NCBI GenBank assembly: GCA_902628965.1
Contig: CACOPB010000007.1
Coordinates: 1-36,493, forward strand
Direction of reading: 5' to 3'
DNA: 36,493 nucleotides
Origin: an uncultured Pelagibacteraceae bacterium
Lineage (GTDB): Bacteria; Pseudomonadota; Alphaproteobacteria; Pelagibacterales; Pelagibacteraceae
The notes below the pieces were generated by a model. That model did no database searches and was not told the origin of the DNA. It was given only the letters and a program-made list of their open reading frames with translations. A program made the position numbers and the translations under genes. Below, one piece after another: positions 8,258 through 18,042 of this stretch. The stretch's first letter is position 1, and each line of letters starts with the position of its first letter.

Positions 8258-9061
8258 ATGAACAGAATGATTTATTTACCAAATATTTTTAAGCCATATA
8301 ATGTTGGGAACTTAATTAGATTGGGAGGTAAAAAAGATGGAGGTTATCTCTTATCAGAAAAATCTTTATCTAAAACAAATTTTCTAGTTTCATTAGGTAT
8401 AGCATATAATTGGGATTTTGAAATTGATTTTCTTGATAAAAAAAAAAACAAAAATTTATCAATACTAACATTTGATAATTCCATATCACGAGAAATAGTA
8501 AAAAAATTTTCTATAAAAAGTTTTTTCCTTTTTTTTATAAAACCAAGCTTTAAAAAAATACAACATATTTATAAATTTTTTTCATATACAAATACATTTG
8601 ATGGAAAAAAGGCTGTTCATATTTCAAAAAATGTAACATTAGCAAATACTGAAAAAACGATAAATCTAGAGAATATTTTCAGCTTAATTAAAAAAAAAAA
8701 TCAAAATATAATTTTAAAAATAGATATTGAAGGCGGTGAATATTATCTTCTTCAAGATATATTTAGATATTCGGAACGTATAAATGTATTGATTATTGAA
8801 TTTCACTTAATACTAAAAAATGAAGAAAAACTTTTTGATTTTATAAAAAAAATTTCTAATGAATTTTATATAACCCATATACATGTAAATAATGTTTCGT
8901 TATCAAACGAGAATAATAGTGCAGATATAATAGAGTTTACTTTTGAAAAAAAAATATTGTTTGATAGAAAACTTATACCTTCTACTGAAAACTATCCTAT
9001 AAAAGGCTTAGATTATCCTTCATCGAAAAAAGTCGCAGATTGCAGACTAATTTTTAAATAA
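8258..9061 (+). CDS. FkbM-like SAM-dependent methyltransferase
   Basis: A 267-residue protein with a probable methyltransferase fold. The segment ILKIDIEGGEYYLLQDI (about 152-168) matches the motif of the FkbM family, where the acidic residue binds the methyl donor region, and is followed by INVLIIEFHLI and the HIHVNN strand seen in the same family. An upstream FLVSLGIAYNWDFEIDF stretch would be the SAM-binding motif I equivalent. No signal peptide or membrane helix is seen. FkbM proteins methylate sugars, lipids or natural products; the substrate here is unknown. It is extremely lysine/isoleucine-rich even for this genome, and its 3' end faces the 3' end of tRNA-Lys 28 bases away. A second in-frame ATG nine bases downstream is also possible as start. 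Confidence 0.7.
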   Translation: MNRMIYLPNIFKPYNVGNLIRLGGKKDGGYLLSEKSLSKTNFLVSLGIAYNWDFEIDFLDKKKNKNLSILTFDNSISREIVKKFSIKSFFLFFIKPSFKKIQHIYKFFSYTNTFDGKKAVHISKNVTLANTEKTINLENIFSLIKKKNQNIILKIDIEGGEYYLLQDIFRYSERINVLIIEFHLILKNEEKLFDFIKKISNEFYITHIHVNNVSLSNENNSADIIEFTFEKKILFDRKLIPSTENYPIKGLDYPSSKKVADCRLIFK

Positions 9062-9089
9062 AATAAATTATATTTTAAGTTTTAAGTAA

Positions 9090-9165
<76 letters not shown>

Positions 9166-9193
9166 CCAAATTATTTAAATTGAATAGTTGTTA

Positions 9194-9226
9194 TATATAG
9201 ATTTATTATTTTTTTTCAAATGTCAA
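9194..9226 (-). promoter_or_regulatory. Possible tRNA-Lys promoter
   Basis: On the minus strand an exact TTGACA (9226-9221) precedes a TATATA (9199-9194) with a 21-base spacer, ending 28 bases before the mature 5' end of tRNA-Lys. The -35 matches the sigma-70 consensus perfectly, which is notable at this G+C. The spacer is longer than the usual 16-18 bases, so the -10 assignment is uncertain. Confidence 0.38.
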
Positions 9227-9249
9227 TTTTAACTAAATCCCTATAGGTT

Positions 9250-10362
9250 CTACAACTTATCAATGTATTTATCGTGAAATTGATCAAAAGTACCGTCATT
9301 AATATTTTTTCTGATTGAGGCCATTAATTCCTGATAAAAATTAATATTATGTAAAGTGAGTAACATTGAGGCTAAAATTTCATTAGTATTAAATAAGTGA
9401 TTTAAATAATTTTTTGAATATTTGTTTAAATTAAGATTTTCACAATCTGGATCTAAAGAAGTATTATCATTTTGATATTTATTGTTTTTAATATTAATTC
9501 TTCCTTGCCAAGTAAAAGCTAAACCTGTTCTTCCAGATCTTGTTGGTAAAACACAATCAAACATATCTATGCCTCTTTTGACAGCACCTAAAATATCAGA
9601 CGGTGTTCCGACGCCCATTAAATAATGTGGTTTATCAGATGGTAGATATTCCTTTAGATCATTTAAAACATTAAACATTTCATTCTGAGACTCTCCTACT
9701 GCTAATCCACCTACAGCATAGCCATCAAAACCAATTTTAATTAATTCTTGAAGAGATTTTAATCTTAAATCTTTAAAAAGACCTCCTTGTACAATACCAA
9801 ATAAAGCTTTGTGAGGATTGTCACCAAATGCTAACTTAGATCTACCTGCCCAGTAAAGTGAAAGATCCATTGATTTTTTTATAATATTATAATCATTAGT
9901 TTTTTTAGGACACTCATCCATTATCATCACAATGTCTGAATTTAATCCTAATTGTATTCTGATACTCTCTTCTGGACTTAGATAATATTTTTTTCCATCA
10001 ACATGAGAATTAAAAATTGCACCCTTCTCGCGATCAATCTTATTTAATTTTGATAAAGACATTACTTGAAAACCTCCAGAGTCAGTTAATATAGGAAGAT
10101 CACAATTCATAAAATTATGAAGTCCTCCTGCGGATTGAATTCTTTCAACACCAGGTCTAATCATTAAATGATAAGTGTTTGAAAGTATAATTTCTGAACC
10201 TGTTTTTTTTATATCATCTATAGTACAAGCTTTTACAGTCGCCTGCGTTCCAACAGGCATAAAAGCAGGTGTGTGTATATTTCCACGGTGAGTTTCAATT
10301 AAACCACATCGAGCAAATTTATCTTTATTTATAACTTTAAAGGCAAAATTTTTTAATGCCAT
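9250..10362 (-). CDS. tgt: tRNA-guanine transglycosylase with degraded zinc site
   Basis: Exchanges guanine 34 of GUN-anticodon tRNAs for preQ1 in queuosine synthesis. The catalytic parts are intact: LTDSGGFQ (Asp94), MDECP (Asp149, Cys151), GGLAVGE at 219-224, and FDCVLPTRSGRTG with Asp269 in the nucleophile position. Cys151 and the AVGE segment are the bacterial preQ1 type, not the eukaryotic queuine type. The C-terminal structural zinc motif, normally C-x-C-x2-C and a downstream His, reads D-C-E-N-L-N-L: Cys307 and His338 remain, but the second and third cysteines are Asn309 and Leu312. Length 370 is normal. It is last in ssb-gyrA-coaD-ppi-tgt; queA, often next to tgt in relatives, is absent. 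Confidence 0.95.
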   Translation of the reverse strand: MALKNFAFKVINKDKFARCGLIETHRGNIHTPAFMPVGTQATVKACTIDDIKKTGSEIILSNTYHLMIRPGVERIQSAGGLHNFMNCDLPILTDSGGFQVMSLSKLNKIDREKGAIFNSHVDGKKYYLSPEESIRIQLGLNSDIVMIMDECPKKTNDYNIIKKSMDLSLYWAGRSKLAFGDNPHKALFGIVQGGLFKDLRLKSLQELIKIGFDGYAVGGLAVGESQNEMFNVLNDLKEYLPSDKPHYLMGVGTPSDILGAVKRGIDMFDCVLPTRSGRTGLAFTWQGRINIKNNKYQNDNTSLDPDCENLNLNKYSKNYLNHLFNTNEILASMLLTLHNINFYQELMASIRKNINDGTFDQFHDKYIDKL

Positions 10363-10370
10363 TAATAAAA

Positions 10371-10931
10371 TTATTGTGATTTGAAACTAATAATTTTGTC
10401 AGGATCAGTTACAGCACCATTATTATTTTGGTCACCTCTTTTGATTTTATCGACAAATTCCATTCCCTCGATAACTTTTCCAAAAACTGTATATTGTCTA
10501 TCTAAAAATGGAGCTGGCTGAAAACAAATAAAAAATTGACTATTTGCACTATTAGGATCTTGAGCTCTTGCCATAGATAAAGTTCCTCTATCATGAGGAA
10601 GGCTATTAAATTCTTGTTTTAGATCAGGAAAGTCCGAACCACCCATACCTGCTCTTCTAAGATCAAATTCTTTAGATTCTGAGTTTCCAAATTTTACATC
10701 GCCGGTTTGAGCCATAAATCCATCAATAACTCTATGAAAAACAACATTATCATATTTACCGCTATTTGCTAATTCCTTAATTCTTTTAACATGATTTGGT
10801 GCAACATCTTCAAATAATTCAATTTTAACATCACCATCTTTTAATTTTAATATCATTATATTCTCCTCAGCTATTGATTGATTAATTATTAAAAAAAATA
10901 AAACAAGTATTTTGACAAAAATTTTATTCAT
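10371..10931 (-). CDS. Cyclophilin-type peptidyl-prolyl cis-trans isomerase, periplasmic
   Basis: Catalyses proline isomerisation during folding of exported proteins. A Sec signal peptide covers residues 1-21 (hydrophobic core ILVLFFLIIN, cleavage after SIA). The mature domain of about 165 residues has the cyclophilin signature: VVFHRVIDGFMAQTGD with the active-site Phe-His-Arg, then SMARAQDPNSANSQFFICF with the Gln-Phe-Phe core, and DRQYTVFGKVIEGM. The family normally sits beside coaD in alphaproteobacteria, sometimes as two copies; only one is seen here. It overlaps coaD by 8 bases and ends 8 bases before tgt. Confidence 0.94.
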   Translation of the reverse strand: MNKIFVKILVLFFLIINQSIAEENIMILKLKDGDVKIELFEDVAPNHVKRIKELANSGKYDNVVFHRVIDGFMAQTGDVKFGNSESKEFDLRRAGMGGSDFPDLKQEFNSLPHDRGTLSMARAQDPNSANSQFFICFQPAPFLDRQYTVFGKVIEGMEFVDKIKRGDQNNNGAVTDPDKIISFKSQ

Positions 10932-11418
10932 ATTTATCTTTTAATGATTTAATTGTGCTTTTTGTAGTAAATTTTTTTATATCACCTTTTAATTTAACAA
11001 TTTCTTTTACAAATCTTGATGAAATGATTTGATTTTCTACATCAGACATTAAAAAAATTGTTTCTATATTTTGGTTTAGCTTTCTATTCATACCAGCTAA
11101 TTGAAATTCATATTCAAAATCGGATACAGCTCTTAATCCTCTTAAGATTATATTTGATTTATATTTTATACATAAGTCAGTAGTTAAAGATCCAAAAGAA
11201 ACTACTTTAATTTTTTTTCTGTTTAATTTCAGATCTTTAAATAAAGCTTTATTTACTATTTCTATCCTTTCATCAGAACTGAATAGATAATCTTTATTAC
11301 TTTCGTCAGAAACACCTACTACTATTTTGTCAAAAAGTTTTAATGATTTTTTTATTACATCTATATGTCCAAAGGTGATTGGATCAAATGTTCCTGGATA
11401 AATTGCTATTTTACTCAT
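10924..11418 (-). CDS. coaD: Phosphopantetheine adenylyltransferase
   Basis: Cytoplasmic enzyme of coenzyme A synthesis that joins ATP and 4'-phosphopantetheine to give dephospho-CoA. The nucleotidyltransferase motif YPGTFDPITFGH (residues 7-18) contains the T/HxGH element ending at His18. LRGLRAVSDFEYEFQLAGMNRKL and the ISSRFVKEI segment near residue 130 are also diagnostic. Length 164 is typical. It starts 4 bases after the gyrA stop and overlaps the cyclophilin gene by 8 bases, so it is in the ssb-gyrA operon. Confidence 0.97.
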   Translation of the reverse strand: MSKIAIYPGTFDPITFGHIDVIKKSLKLFDKIVVGVSDESNKDYLFSSDERIEIVNKALFKDLKLNRKKIKVVSFGSLTTDLCIKYKSNIILRGLRAVSDFEYEFQLAGMNRKLNQNIETIFLMSDVENQIISSRFVKEIVKLKGDIKKFTTKSTIKSLKDKYE

Positions 11419-11422
11419 TAAA

Positions 11423-14002
11423 TTAGATTAAATTATCATCAATTTTAATTGCTGAAACAACTTTTTCTTCTCCTGATAACTTAATTATTCTAACACCCTG
11501 GGTATTTCTTCCCGCAGTTCTAATTTCTTTAACAGCTACTCTAATAACCCTGCCCTTGTTTGTAGAAATTAAAATTTCATCACCTTCAAAAACAGGAAAT
11601 GATGAAGTAATATTTCCATTTCTTGGTGAATTTACTATTCCTATAATCCCTTTTCCACCTCTGTTAGTAACTCTATAATCTGTATGTGAAGTCTTTTTAC
11701 CGTAACCATTTTCACTTATTGATAAAACAAATTTCTCTTTTGCTTTTAATTCAGATTTTGCATCATTTGATTTTTTTCCATTCTTGTTAATTTTATCATT
11801 ATGAATTACTGATAAAGATACTATTTGATCATTAAGCGCTAATTCTATACCTTTAATTCCTTTAGATGATCTACCTTTAAAAACTCTTAGCTTCTTTGCT
11901 TCAAATCTAATGCATTTACCAAATTTTGTACTTAAAATTATATCCTGATCATCTTTACAAATTTTAACACCTACGATTTTATCATTATTATCTAATTTCA
12001 TTGCAATTTTTCCAGATGCGTTAATTGATGAAAAATCCTCTAAACTATTTTTTCTTACCTTTCCCTGTGCTGTAGCAAAAATAATTTGATAATTTTTTAA
12101 GTCAGTTTCATCTTCGGGCATTGGCATAATTGAGCTAATTGCTTGATGACTCTTTAGAGGCAAAATGTTAAACAAAGACTTTCCTTTTGATGAAGGTGAA
12201 CCCTCAGGGATTTTCCATGCTTTAATTTTGTAAACTAAACCCTCTGTAGAAAAGAAGAGAACTGAAGTATGAGTATTAACTGATAATGTTTGAACAACAG
12301 AATCCTGATCTCTAGTTGTTATTCCTGACTTGCCTTTACCACCTCTTTTTTGTTTTTTTACTCCATCTAGAGAACCTCTTTTTATATAACCTTGCAATGT
12401 AACAGTAATTATTACTGATTGTTTTTGGATGGTTTCTTCAATATCATAATTTAATACTGCATCTATAATTTTTGTTCTTCTTGGTATTGCAAATTTCTCT
12501 TTAATATTTTTTAGTTCCTCACTAATCACTCTTAAAAGCTCTTTTTTTGAAGAAATAATCTTTTTATATTTAGTGATTAACTCAGCTAATTTTTTAATCT
12601 CAATTTCAATCTCATTTATTCCTAATGCAGTTAATTTTTGTAGTCTTAATTCTAAAATAGCTAATACTTGTAGTTCGGTTAACGAATAAAGGTTTTTACC
12701 CTTTTTTCCCTCTACTAACGAAATTAATTTTTGAGATTTGTTTATTTTCCATTTTGTTTTAAGAATTGACATTTTAGCTTCATCTGGTGTTTTAGATGAT
12801 CGAATAATTTTTATTACCTTATCTAAGTTTTCAACTGAAACTGATAACCCTATGAGGATATGGGCGCGTTCTTCTGATTTTTGAAGATCAAATTTAGTTT
12901 TCTTAATAACTACATCTTCTCTAAAAGTTAAAAAATTAGATAAAAAATCTTTTAGTGTGCAAGTTTGAGGCTTTCCGTCAACAATAGCTAAAGTATTAAA
13001 ACCAAAAGAACTTTCAATCTGAGTATTCTTATATAATTGTCTCTTTATTGTTTCTGGCTCAACACCATTTCTTAAATCTATAGCAACTCTTATACCTTCC
13101 CTATTTGACTCATCCCTTATATCTCTTATTCCTTCGATTTTTTTTTCTCTTACTAATTGAGCGATTCTCTCATTTAAAACAGATTTGTTTACTTGATAAG
13201 GTATAGAAGTAATAATAAGTCTTTCACGTCCGTTTTTTTGTTGTTCGATTGAGATTTCACCTCTAACTTTAAAGGAACCTCTTCCATTATTATATCCTTG
13301 TTTAATTATATCTTTACCTATAATTACACCGCCAGTTGGAAAATCTGGACCAGGTATATGTTTCATCAACTCTCTGATTTTAATATCTTTATTATCAATT
13401 AAAGCTAAAGTACCATTTATAATTTCACCTAAGTTATGAGGGGGAATACTTGTGGCCATACCAACAGCAATACCACCAGCTCCATTTACTAGTAAATTTG
13501 GAAATTGTGCTGGTAAGACACTTGGTTCTTTCTCTGTTTCATCGTAATTACTTTTGAATGAAATTGTATTTTTTTCAATATCATCAATTAAATATTGAGA
13601 AACTTTTGATAATCGAGTTTCGGTATACCTCATTGCTGCAGCAGGATCACCATCTATAGAACCAAAGTTTCCTTGACCTTGAATTAAAGGTAAACTCATT
13701 GAAAAATCTTGCACCATTCTAACTAAAGCATCATATACAGACTGATCACCGTGAGGATGATATTTACCGATAACATCTCCAACTATTCTTGCAGATTTTC
13801 TGAATTGTTTGGACCAATCATATCCACCTTTATACATAGCATATAAAATTCTTCTATGAACAGGTTTTAATCCATCTCTTACATCAGGAAGTGCACGACT
13901 TACAATTACACTCATTGCATAAGAAAGATATGATGAGCTCATCTCATCATGCATTGAGATTAATTTTATATTTTTATCTTTAAACTCTTCAGTATTTTTC
14001 AT
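11423..14002 (-). CDS. gyrA: DNA gyrase subunit A
   Basis: Breakage-reunion subunit of gyrase, which introduces negative supercoils. The winged-helix catalytic tyrosine is Tyr126 in [11 protein letters not shown]. The quinolone-region sequence is [14 protein letters not shown], so the position equal to E. coli Ser83 is Gln87 while the Asp87 equivalent (Asp91) is kept. The C-terminal beta-pinwheel begins with a GyrA-box variant QKRGGKG, which marks this as GyrA rather than ParC, and the later repeats ([16 protein letters not shown]) follow. The 859 residues are a normal length. A lysine/asparagine-rich insert (around [18 protein letters not shown]) lies between two pinwheel blades. It starts 5 bases after ssb. 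Confidence 0.97.
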   Translation of the reverse strand: MKNTEEFKDKNIKLISMHDEMSSSYLSYAMSVIVSRALPDVRDGLKPVHRRILYAMYKGGYDWSKQFRKSARIVGDVIGKYHPHGDQSVYDALVRMVQDFSMSLPLIQGQGNFGSIDGDPAAAMRYTETRLSKVSQYLIDDIEKNTISFKSNYDETEKEPSVLPAQFPNLLVNGAGGIAVGMATSIPPHNLGEIINGTLALIDNKDIKIRELMKHIPGPDFPTGGVIIGKDIIKQGYNNGRGSFKVRGEISIEQQKNGRERLIITSIPYQVNKSVLNERIAQLVREKKIEGIRDIRDESNREGIRVAIDLRNGVEPETIKRQLYKNTQIESSFGFNTLAIVDGKPQTCTLKDFLSNFLTFREDVVIKKTKFDLQKSEERAHILIGLSVSVENLDKVIKIIRSSKTPDEAKMSILKTKWKINKSQKLISLVEGKKGKNLYSLTELQVLAILELRLQKLTALGINEIEIEIKKLAELITKYKKIISSKKELLRVISEELKNIKEKFAIPRRTKIIDAVLNYDIEETIQKQSVIITVTLQGYIKRGSLDGVKKQKRGGKGKSGITTRDQDSVVQTLSVNTHTSVLFFSTEGLVYKIKAWKIPEGSPSSKGKSLFNILPLKSHQAISSIMPMPEDETDLKNYQIIFATAQGKVRKNSLEDFSSINASGKIAMKLDNNDKIVGVKICKDDQDIILSTKFGKCIRFEAKKLRVFKGRSSKGIKGIELALNDQIVSLSVIHNDKINKNGKKSNDAKSELKAKEKFVLSISENGYGKKTSHTDYRVTNRGGKGIIGIVNSPRNGNITSSFPVFEGDEILISTNKGRVIRVAVKEIRTAGRNTQGVRIIKLSGEEKVVSAIKIDDNLI

Positions 14003-14007
14003 AGAAA

Positions 14008-14457
14008 TTAAAATGGAATTTCATCATCCATATCTGACACTTGAGAAGAATCCTCTATATTATTTTGTTGAGTTGTGTCATTTTGAATTCCACCACTAGA
14101 ATTACCTCCACCTAGCATAGTAAGCGAAGAATTATATCCTTGTATAACTATTTCTGTTGAGTACTTATCTTGACCAGATTGCTCGTCTTTCCATTTTCTT
14201 GTTGTAAGTTGCCCCTCAACATAAACTTGAGCGCCTTTCTTTAAATATTGTTGAACAACATTTACTAAACCTTCGTTAAATACAACTACACGGTGCCACT
14301 CTGTTTTTTCTTTCCTTTCACCTGTATTTTTATCTTTCCAAGATTGACTTGTAGCTAAACTTAATCTCGCTACACTTTTACCATTTACCATTTGCTTAAT
14401 TTCAGGATCTGCGCCCAAACGACCAATTAATAATACTTTATTTAAACTTCCAGCCAT
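14008..14457 (-). CDS. ssb: Single-stranded DNA-binding protein
   Basis: Binds and protects single-stranded DNA as a tetramer and recruits repair and replication proteins. The OB-fold covers about 1-110 ([50 protein letters not shown]). A short Gln/Asn/Ser-rich linker follows, and the protein ends with the acidic tip DMDDEIPF that contacts partner proteins. Length 149 is on the short side because the linker is short. It is the first gene of ssb-gyrA-coaD-ppi-tgt and is divergent from uvrA over 88 bases. No GTTC-N7-GTTC LexA box of alphaproteobacteria was found in that gap. Confidence 0.97.
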   Translation of the reverse strand: MAGSLNKVLLIGRLGADPEIKQMVNGKSVARLSLATSQSWKDKNTGERKEKTEWHRVVVFNEGLVNVVQQYLKKGAQVYVEGQLTTRKWKDEQSGQDKYSTEIVIQGYNSSLTMLGGGNSSGGIQNDTTQQNNIEDSSQVSDMDDEIPF

Positions 14458-14545
14458 AATATTTAATATTTGTTAAATTAGTTAATTAGAATTATATCAC
14501 AATTCTTCTGAATATTAATTTTATTAACTCAAAGCAACTAAAATT

Positions 14546-17398
14546 ATGATGAAAAAGATAGTTATTAAGGGTGCTAAAGAACATAATTTGAAGAATGTTA
14601 CTGTAGAGATTCCAAAAGACAAATTTGTGGTCATAACGGGTCTCTCTGGGTCAGGAAAATCATCGTTAGCTTTTGATACTATATATGCTGAAGGTCAAAG
14701 AAGATACGTAGAAAGTTTATCTGCTTATGCGCGTCAATTTTTAGATAAAATGAAAAAACCAAATGTTGATTTAATCGAGGGATTAAGTCCAGCTATAGCA
14801 ATAGAACAAAAAAATACCTCAAAAAATCCAAGGTCTACTGTTGCAACTGTTACAGAAATTTATGATTACATGAGGGTATTATATGCTAGAGCAGGAATCC
14901 CCTATTCACCATTTACAGGAAAGCCAATAACTTCTCAAACAATTACTCAAATAGTTGATTTAGTTAAAAAATTGCCAAAAAAATCAACGATATATATTTA
15001 TGCTCCAGTTGTAAGAGGTCGTAAGGGTGAATATAAAAAAGATATTTTGAGCTACAAAAGAAGAGGATTTAGAAAAATTAAAATAGATAATATTTTATAC
15101 GATATTGAAAAATCTCCAAATCTAGATAAAAAACTTAAACATGATATTTCAATCTTAGTAGATAGAATAGTTTTAAATTCAAAACTTGGAAACAGATTAG
15201 CAGAGAGTATTGAGACAGCAGTAAATTTAGCTAATGGTTTGGTTTTTGTAGAATATGAAGATGAAACTCTTCCTCAAAAATTTAGAAAAATTGAAAAATT
15301 AATTTATTCTACAAAATTTGCATGCCCTGAAAGTGGTTTTACTATTGAAGAAATTGAGCCAAGACTTTTTTCATTTAACAGTCCCTATGGAGCTTGTGAA
15401 GAATGTGAGGGTATTGGAATGAAACTAAATGTTGATCCAAATTTAGTTGTTCCTGACGAAAGAAAAAGTTTAGCTGATGGTGCAATTGAACCTTGGTCAA
15501 AGTCTACGACATTATATTATGCTCAAACTTTAGCATCTTTAGCAAAGCATTATAGTTTTTCTTTAGATGAAAAATGGAAAAAATTACCCAAAAAAATTAA
15601 AGATATTATTCTTTATGGTTCAGATGAAGATGAAATTAAATTTAATTATGATGATGGATACGAGAAATATTCTTATAAAAAAACTTTTGAGGGTGTAATT
15701 AATAATCTTGAAAGAAGATTTTTAGAGTCAGACAGTGAATGGAAAAGAGAAGCTATTGCAGAATATCAATCAGACACAGCGTGCGAAGCATGTAATGGTG
15801 ACAGATTAAAAGAAGAAGCGTTATGCGTTAAAATTAATGATCAAAATATCAGTGAGGTTACAAAAAAATCTATTTTAGATGCAGCCGAATGGTTTAAAAA
15901 TTTAGAAAATAACCTTGATAAAAAACAATTTAAAATTGCCGAACATGTATTAAAGGAAATTAATGAAAGATTAAATTTCTTACTTAATGTTGGATTAGAC
16001 TATTTAACACTATCTAGAGAATCTGGAACATTATCAGGTGGAGAGGCACAAAGAATAAGATTGGCTTCACAAATTGGGTCTGGTTTAACAGGCGTATTAT
16101 ATGTTTTAGATGAACCTTCAATTGGATTACATCAAAAAGATAACGTTAAACTTATAAATGCATTAAAAAGATTACGAGACCTTGGTAATACCGTTATTGT
16201 TGTAGAGCATGACACAGAGACTATGGAAAATGCAGATCATATTATTGATTTAGGTCCTGAAGCTGGAAGTAATGGTGGCGAGATAACAGCACAAGGATCA
16301 TATGAAGAAATTAAGAAGGATAAAAATAGTATTACAGGTCAATATCTTGCAAATAAGAAAACAATTGAAATTCCTAAAATTCGTCGTTTAGCTAAAAATG
16401 GAAGATTTGTTGAAATTAATGGTGCAAGTGGAAATAATCTTAATAATGTAAATCTTAAAATTCCGACTGGAACATTTACCTGTGTTACTGGTGTTTCTGG
16501 AAGTGGAAAATCTACCCTAATATTACAAACATTGTTTCATGCTTTAAATTTAACTTTAAATAATAAAGCAAGAAAAGCACCTAAATCATTTAAGGGTTAT
16601 AAGGGTGTAGAATTAATTGATAAAGTAATTGATATTGACCAATCACCTATTGGGAGAACCCCTAGATCAAATCCAGCAACATATACAGGAGCCTTTGGAC
16701 CTATTAGAGATTGGTTTACAAGCCTGCCAGAGTCCAAAACAAGAGGATATAAACCAGGAAGATTTTCTTTTAATGTTAAGGGAGGAAGATGTGAAGCTTG
16801 TGAGGGAGATGGTGTAATTACATATGAAATGCATTTCCTGCCTGACGTTTATATACAATGTGACGAATGTAAAGGAACTAGATACAATAGAGAAACTTTA
16901 GAAATTAAATTTAAAGGCAAAAGTATTGCAGATGTCTTAGATATGTCAGTTGACGAAGGATGTGAGTATTTCGAAAATATATCAAATATTAAAACAAAAT
17001 TATTAACATTAAAAAAAGTAGGTTTAGGCTACATAAAAATTGGTCAACAAGCAACTACCCTTTCTGGAGGTGAAGCTCAACGAATTAAACTTGCTAAAGA
17101 ACTATCTAAAAGATCAACTGGGAGAACAATGTATATATTAGATGAACCGACAACTGGATTGCATCAACATGATATCAAAAAACTATTAGAAATACTTCAT
17201 ACATTTGTAAAACTTGGCAATACAGTAGTTGTTATTGAGCATAATCTAGATGTTATTAAAACAGCAGATTATATTGTTGATATGGGACCTGAGGGTGGAG
17301 TGAAAGGAGGAAATATTGTCGCCGAAGGTAAACCTGAAGAAGTATGTAAGATTAAAGAGAGTTATACAGGCCAGTTTTTGAAGCCTTTACTAAATTAA
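14546..17398 (+). CDS. uvrA: UvrABC excision nuclease subunit A
   Basis: Damage-recognition ATPase of nucleotide excision repair; loads UvrB. It has two ABC ATPase halves: Walker [11 protein letters not shown] (31-40) and [10 protein letters not shown] in the second half, with both signature motifs ([11 protein letters not shown] and [11 protein letters not shown]) and Walker B segments [11 protein letters not shown] and [11 protein letters not shown]. The C-terminal zinc module is complete (Cys749, Cys752, Cys772, Cys775). The N-terminal one is C-P-E-S plus C-E-E-C: Cys260, Ser263, Cys284, Cys287, so one ligand is replaced by Ser. Length 950 is normal. ATG codons occur at both the first and second positions; the first is taken as start. 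Confidence 0.97.
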   Translation: MMKKIVIKGAKEHNLKNVTVEIPKDKFVVITGLSGSGKSSLAFDTIYAEGQRRYVESLSAYARQFLDKMKKPNVDLIEGLSPAIAIEQKNTSKNPRSTVATVTEIYDYMRVLYARAGIPYSPFTGKPITSQTITQIVDLVKKLPKKSTIYIYAPVVRGRKGEYKKDILSYKRRGFRKIKIDNILYDIEKSPNLDKKLKHDISILVDRIVLNSKLGNRLAESIETAVNLANGLVFVEYEDETLPQKFRKIEKLIYSTKFACPESGFTIEEIEPRLFSFNSPYGACEECEGIGMKLNVDPNLVVPDERKSLADGAIEPWSKSTTLYYAQTLASLAKHYSFSLDEKWKKLPKKIKDIILYGSDEDEIKFNYDDGYEKYSYKKTFEGVINNLERRFLESDSEWKREAIAEYQSDTACEACNGDRLKEEALCVKINDQNISEVTKKSILDAAEWFKNLENNLDKKQFKIAEHVLKEINERLNFLLNVGLDYLTLSRESGTLSGGEAQRIRLASQIGSGLTGVLYVLDEPSIGLHQKDNVKLINALKRLRDLGNTVIVVEHDTETMENADHIIDLGPEAGSNGGEITAQGSYEEIKKDKNSITGQYLANKKTIEIPKIRRLAKNGRFVEINGASGNNLNNVNLKIPTGTFTCVTGVSGSGKSTLILQTLFHALNLTLNNKARKAPKSFKGYKGVELIDKVIDIDQSPIGRTPRSNPATYTGAFGPIRDWFTSLPESKTRGYKPGRFSFNVKGGRCEACEGDGVITYEMHFLPDVYIQCDECKGTRYNRETLEIKFKGKSIADVLDMSVDEGCEYFENISNIKTKLLTLKKVGLGYIKIGQQATTLSGGEAQRIKLAKELSKRSTGRTMYILDEPTTGLHQHDIKKLLEILHTFVKLGNTVVVIEHNLDVIKTADYIVDMGPEGGVKGGNIVAEGKPEEVCKIKESYTGQFLKPLLN

Positions 17399-17475
17399 AT
17401 TATTTTATAGATTTTTCTAAATTTTTTTTGTTGATAAATTTCTCTTTTTATCTAAGTAAATCTCTTTAGAATTAA

Positions 17476-17619
17476 ATGTTAAAAAAAGTTAATAAATATA
17501 TTTTAAAAAATCAAACCAATAAATATATCTTATGGGGAGGTTTTGCCTTTTTTTTTGTTAAAGGTTTATTATGGCTCAGTGTATTTTTTCTTGGATTTAA
17601 TTTAATAAATTTTAATTAA
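17476..17619 (+). CDS. Small membrane protein (47 aa), unknown
   Basis: An ATG-to-TAA frame of 47 residues in the otherwise empty stretch after uvrA. It begins with a basic, polar segment (MLKKVNKYILKNQTNKY) and continues as a hydrophobic helix (FFFVKGLLWLSVFFLGF) preceded by ILWGGFA. A positive N-terminus and one or two close helices fit a small inner membrane protein. It ends three bases before the start of the next gene on the same strand, which is itself a membrane protein, so the two could be co-translated. I do not recognise a family. There is no Shine-Dalgarno sequence. Confidence 0.5.
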   Translation: MLKKVNKYILKNQTNKYILWGGFAFFFVKGLLWLSVFFLGFNLINFN

Positions 17620-17622
17620 TAA

Positions 17623-18042
17623 ATGAATAATCTATCAAATAATAATGAATTTTTAGTTTTTGGATTAAAAATAGAAAAATTTTCTGCTTTTTATGGATTA
17701 TTTTTAATTTTGTGGGGTATAATTGTTAGCTTAGCTAGTGGAAGTAATTCATTTACTTCTTTTATACCCTCTTTAATAGGTTTACCAATTATAATATTTT
17801 CATATTTATCTATTAAATTTATAAGTAAAAAAAAAATTTATATGCATATTGTTGTACTTTTTGGATTGATTGCATTTTTAGGTGGTTTAGATTTTTTTAG
17901 ATCAATTCTGAGTGGAACAGCTTTTCAAAATATTTGGGCTGATATTTCAAAATTGATATTATTAACTACGGGTGCATATTTTGTTTATATATGTATAAAG
18001 TCATTTATTTTTGTTAGAAAAAATAATAATTCAGTTAATTAA
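17623..18042 (+). CDS. Hypothetical four-helix membrane protein
   Basis: A 139-residue protein of unknown family. Four hydrophobic segments are visible: FYGLFLILWGIIVSLAS (about 19-36), FIPSLIGLPIIIFSYLSI (48-65), MHIVVLFGLIAFLGGLDFF (73-92) and LILLTTGAYFVYICIKSFIF (110-129), with basic residues (KKKIY, VRKNN) in the loops and at the end. No catalytic motif is seen. It follows the 47-residue ORF after three bases and converges on sodB, sharing four bases at the coding ends. Function cannot be inferred. Confidence 0.8.
   Translation: MNNLSNNNEFLVFGLKIEKFSAFYGLFLILWGIIVSLASGSNSFTSFIPSLIGLPIIIFSYLSIKFISKKKIYMHIVVLFGLIAFLGGLDFFRSILSGTAFQNIWADISKLILLTTGAYFVYICIKSFIFVRKNNNSVN

Noticed and set aside
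14458..14545. SOS (LexA) box between ssb and uvrA
   Set aside because: No GTTC-N7-GTTC or close variant was found; only a weak GTTA repeat is present.
17399..17475. Terminator after uvrA
   Set aside because: A T-tract is present but the preceding TAGA/TCTA stem has only four pairs, too weak to claim.
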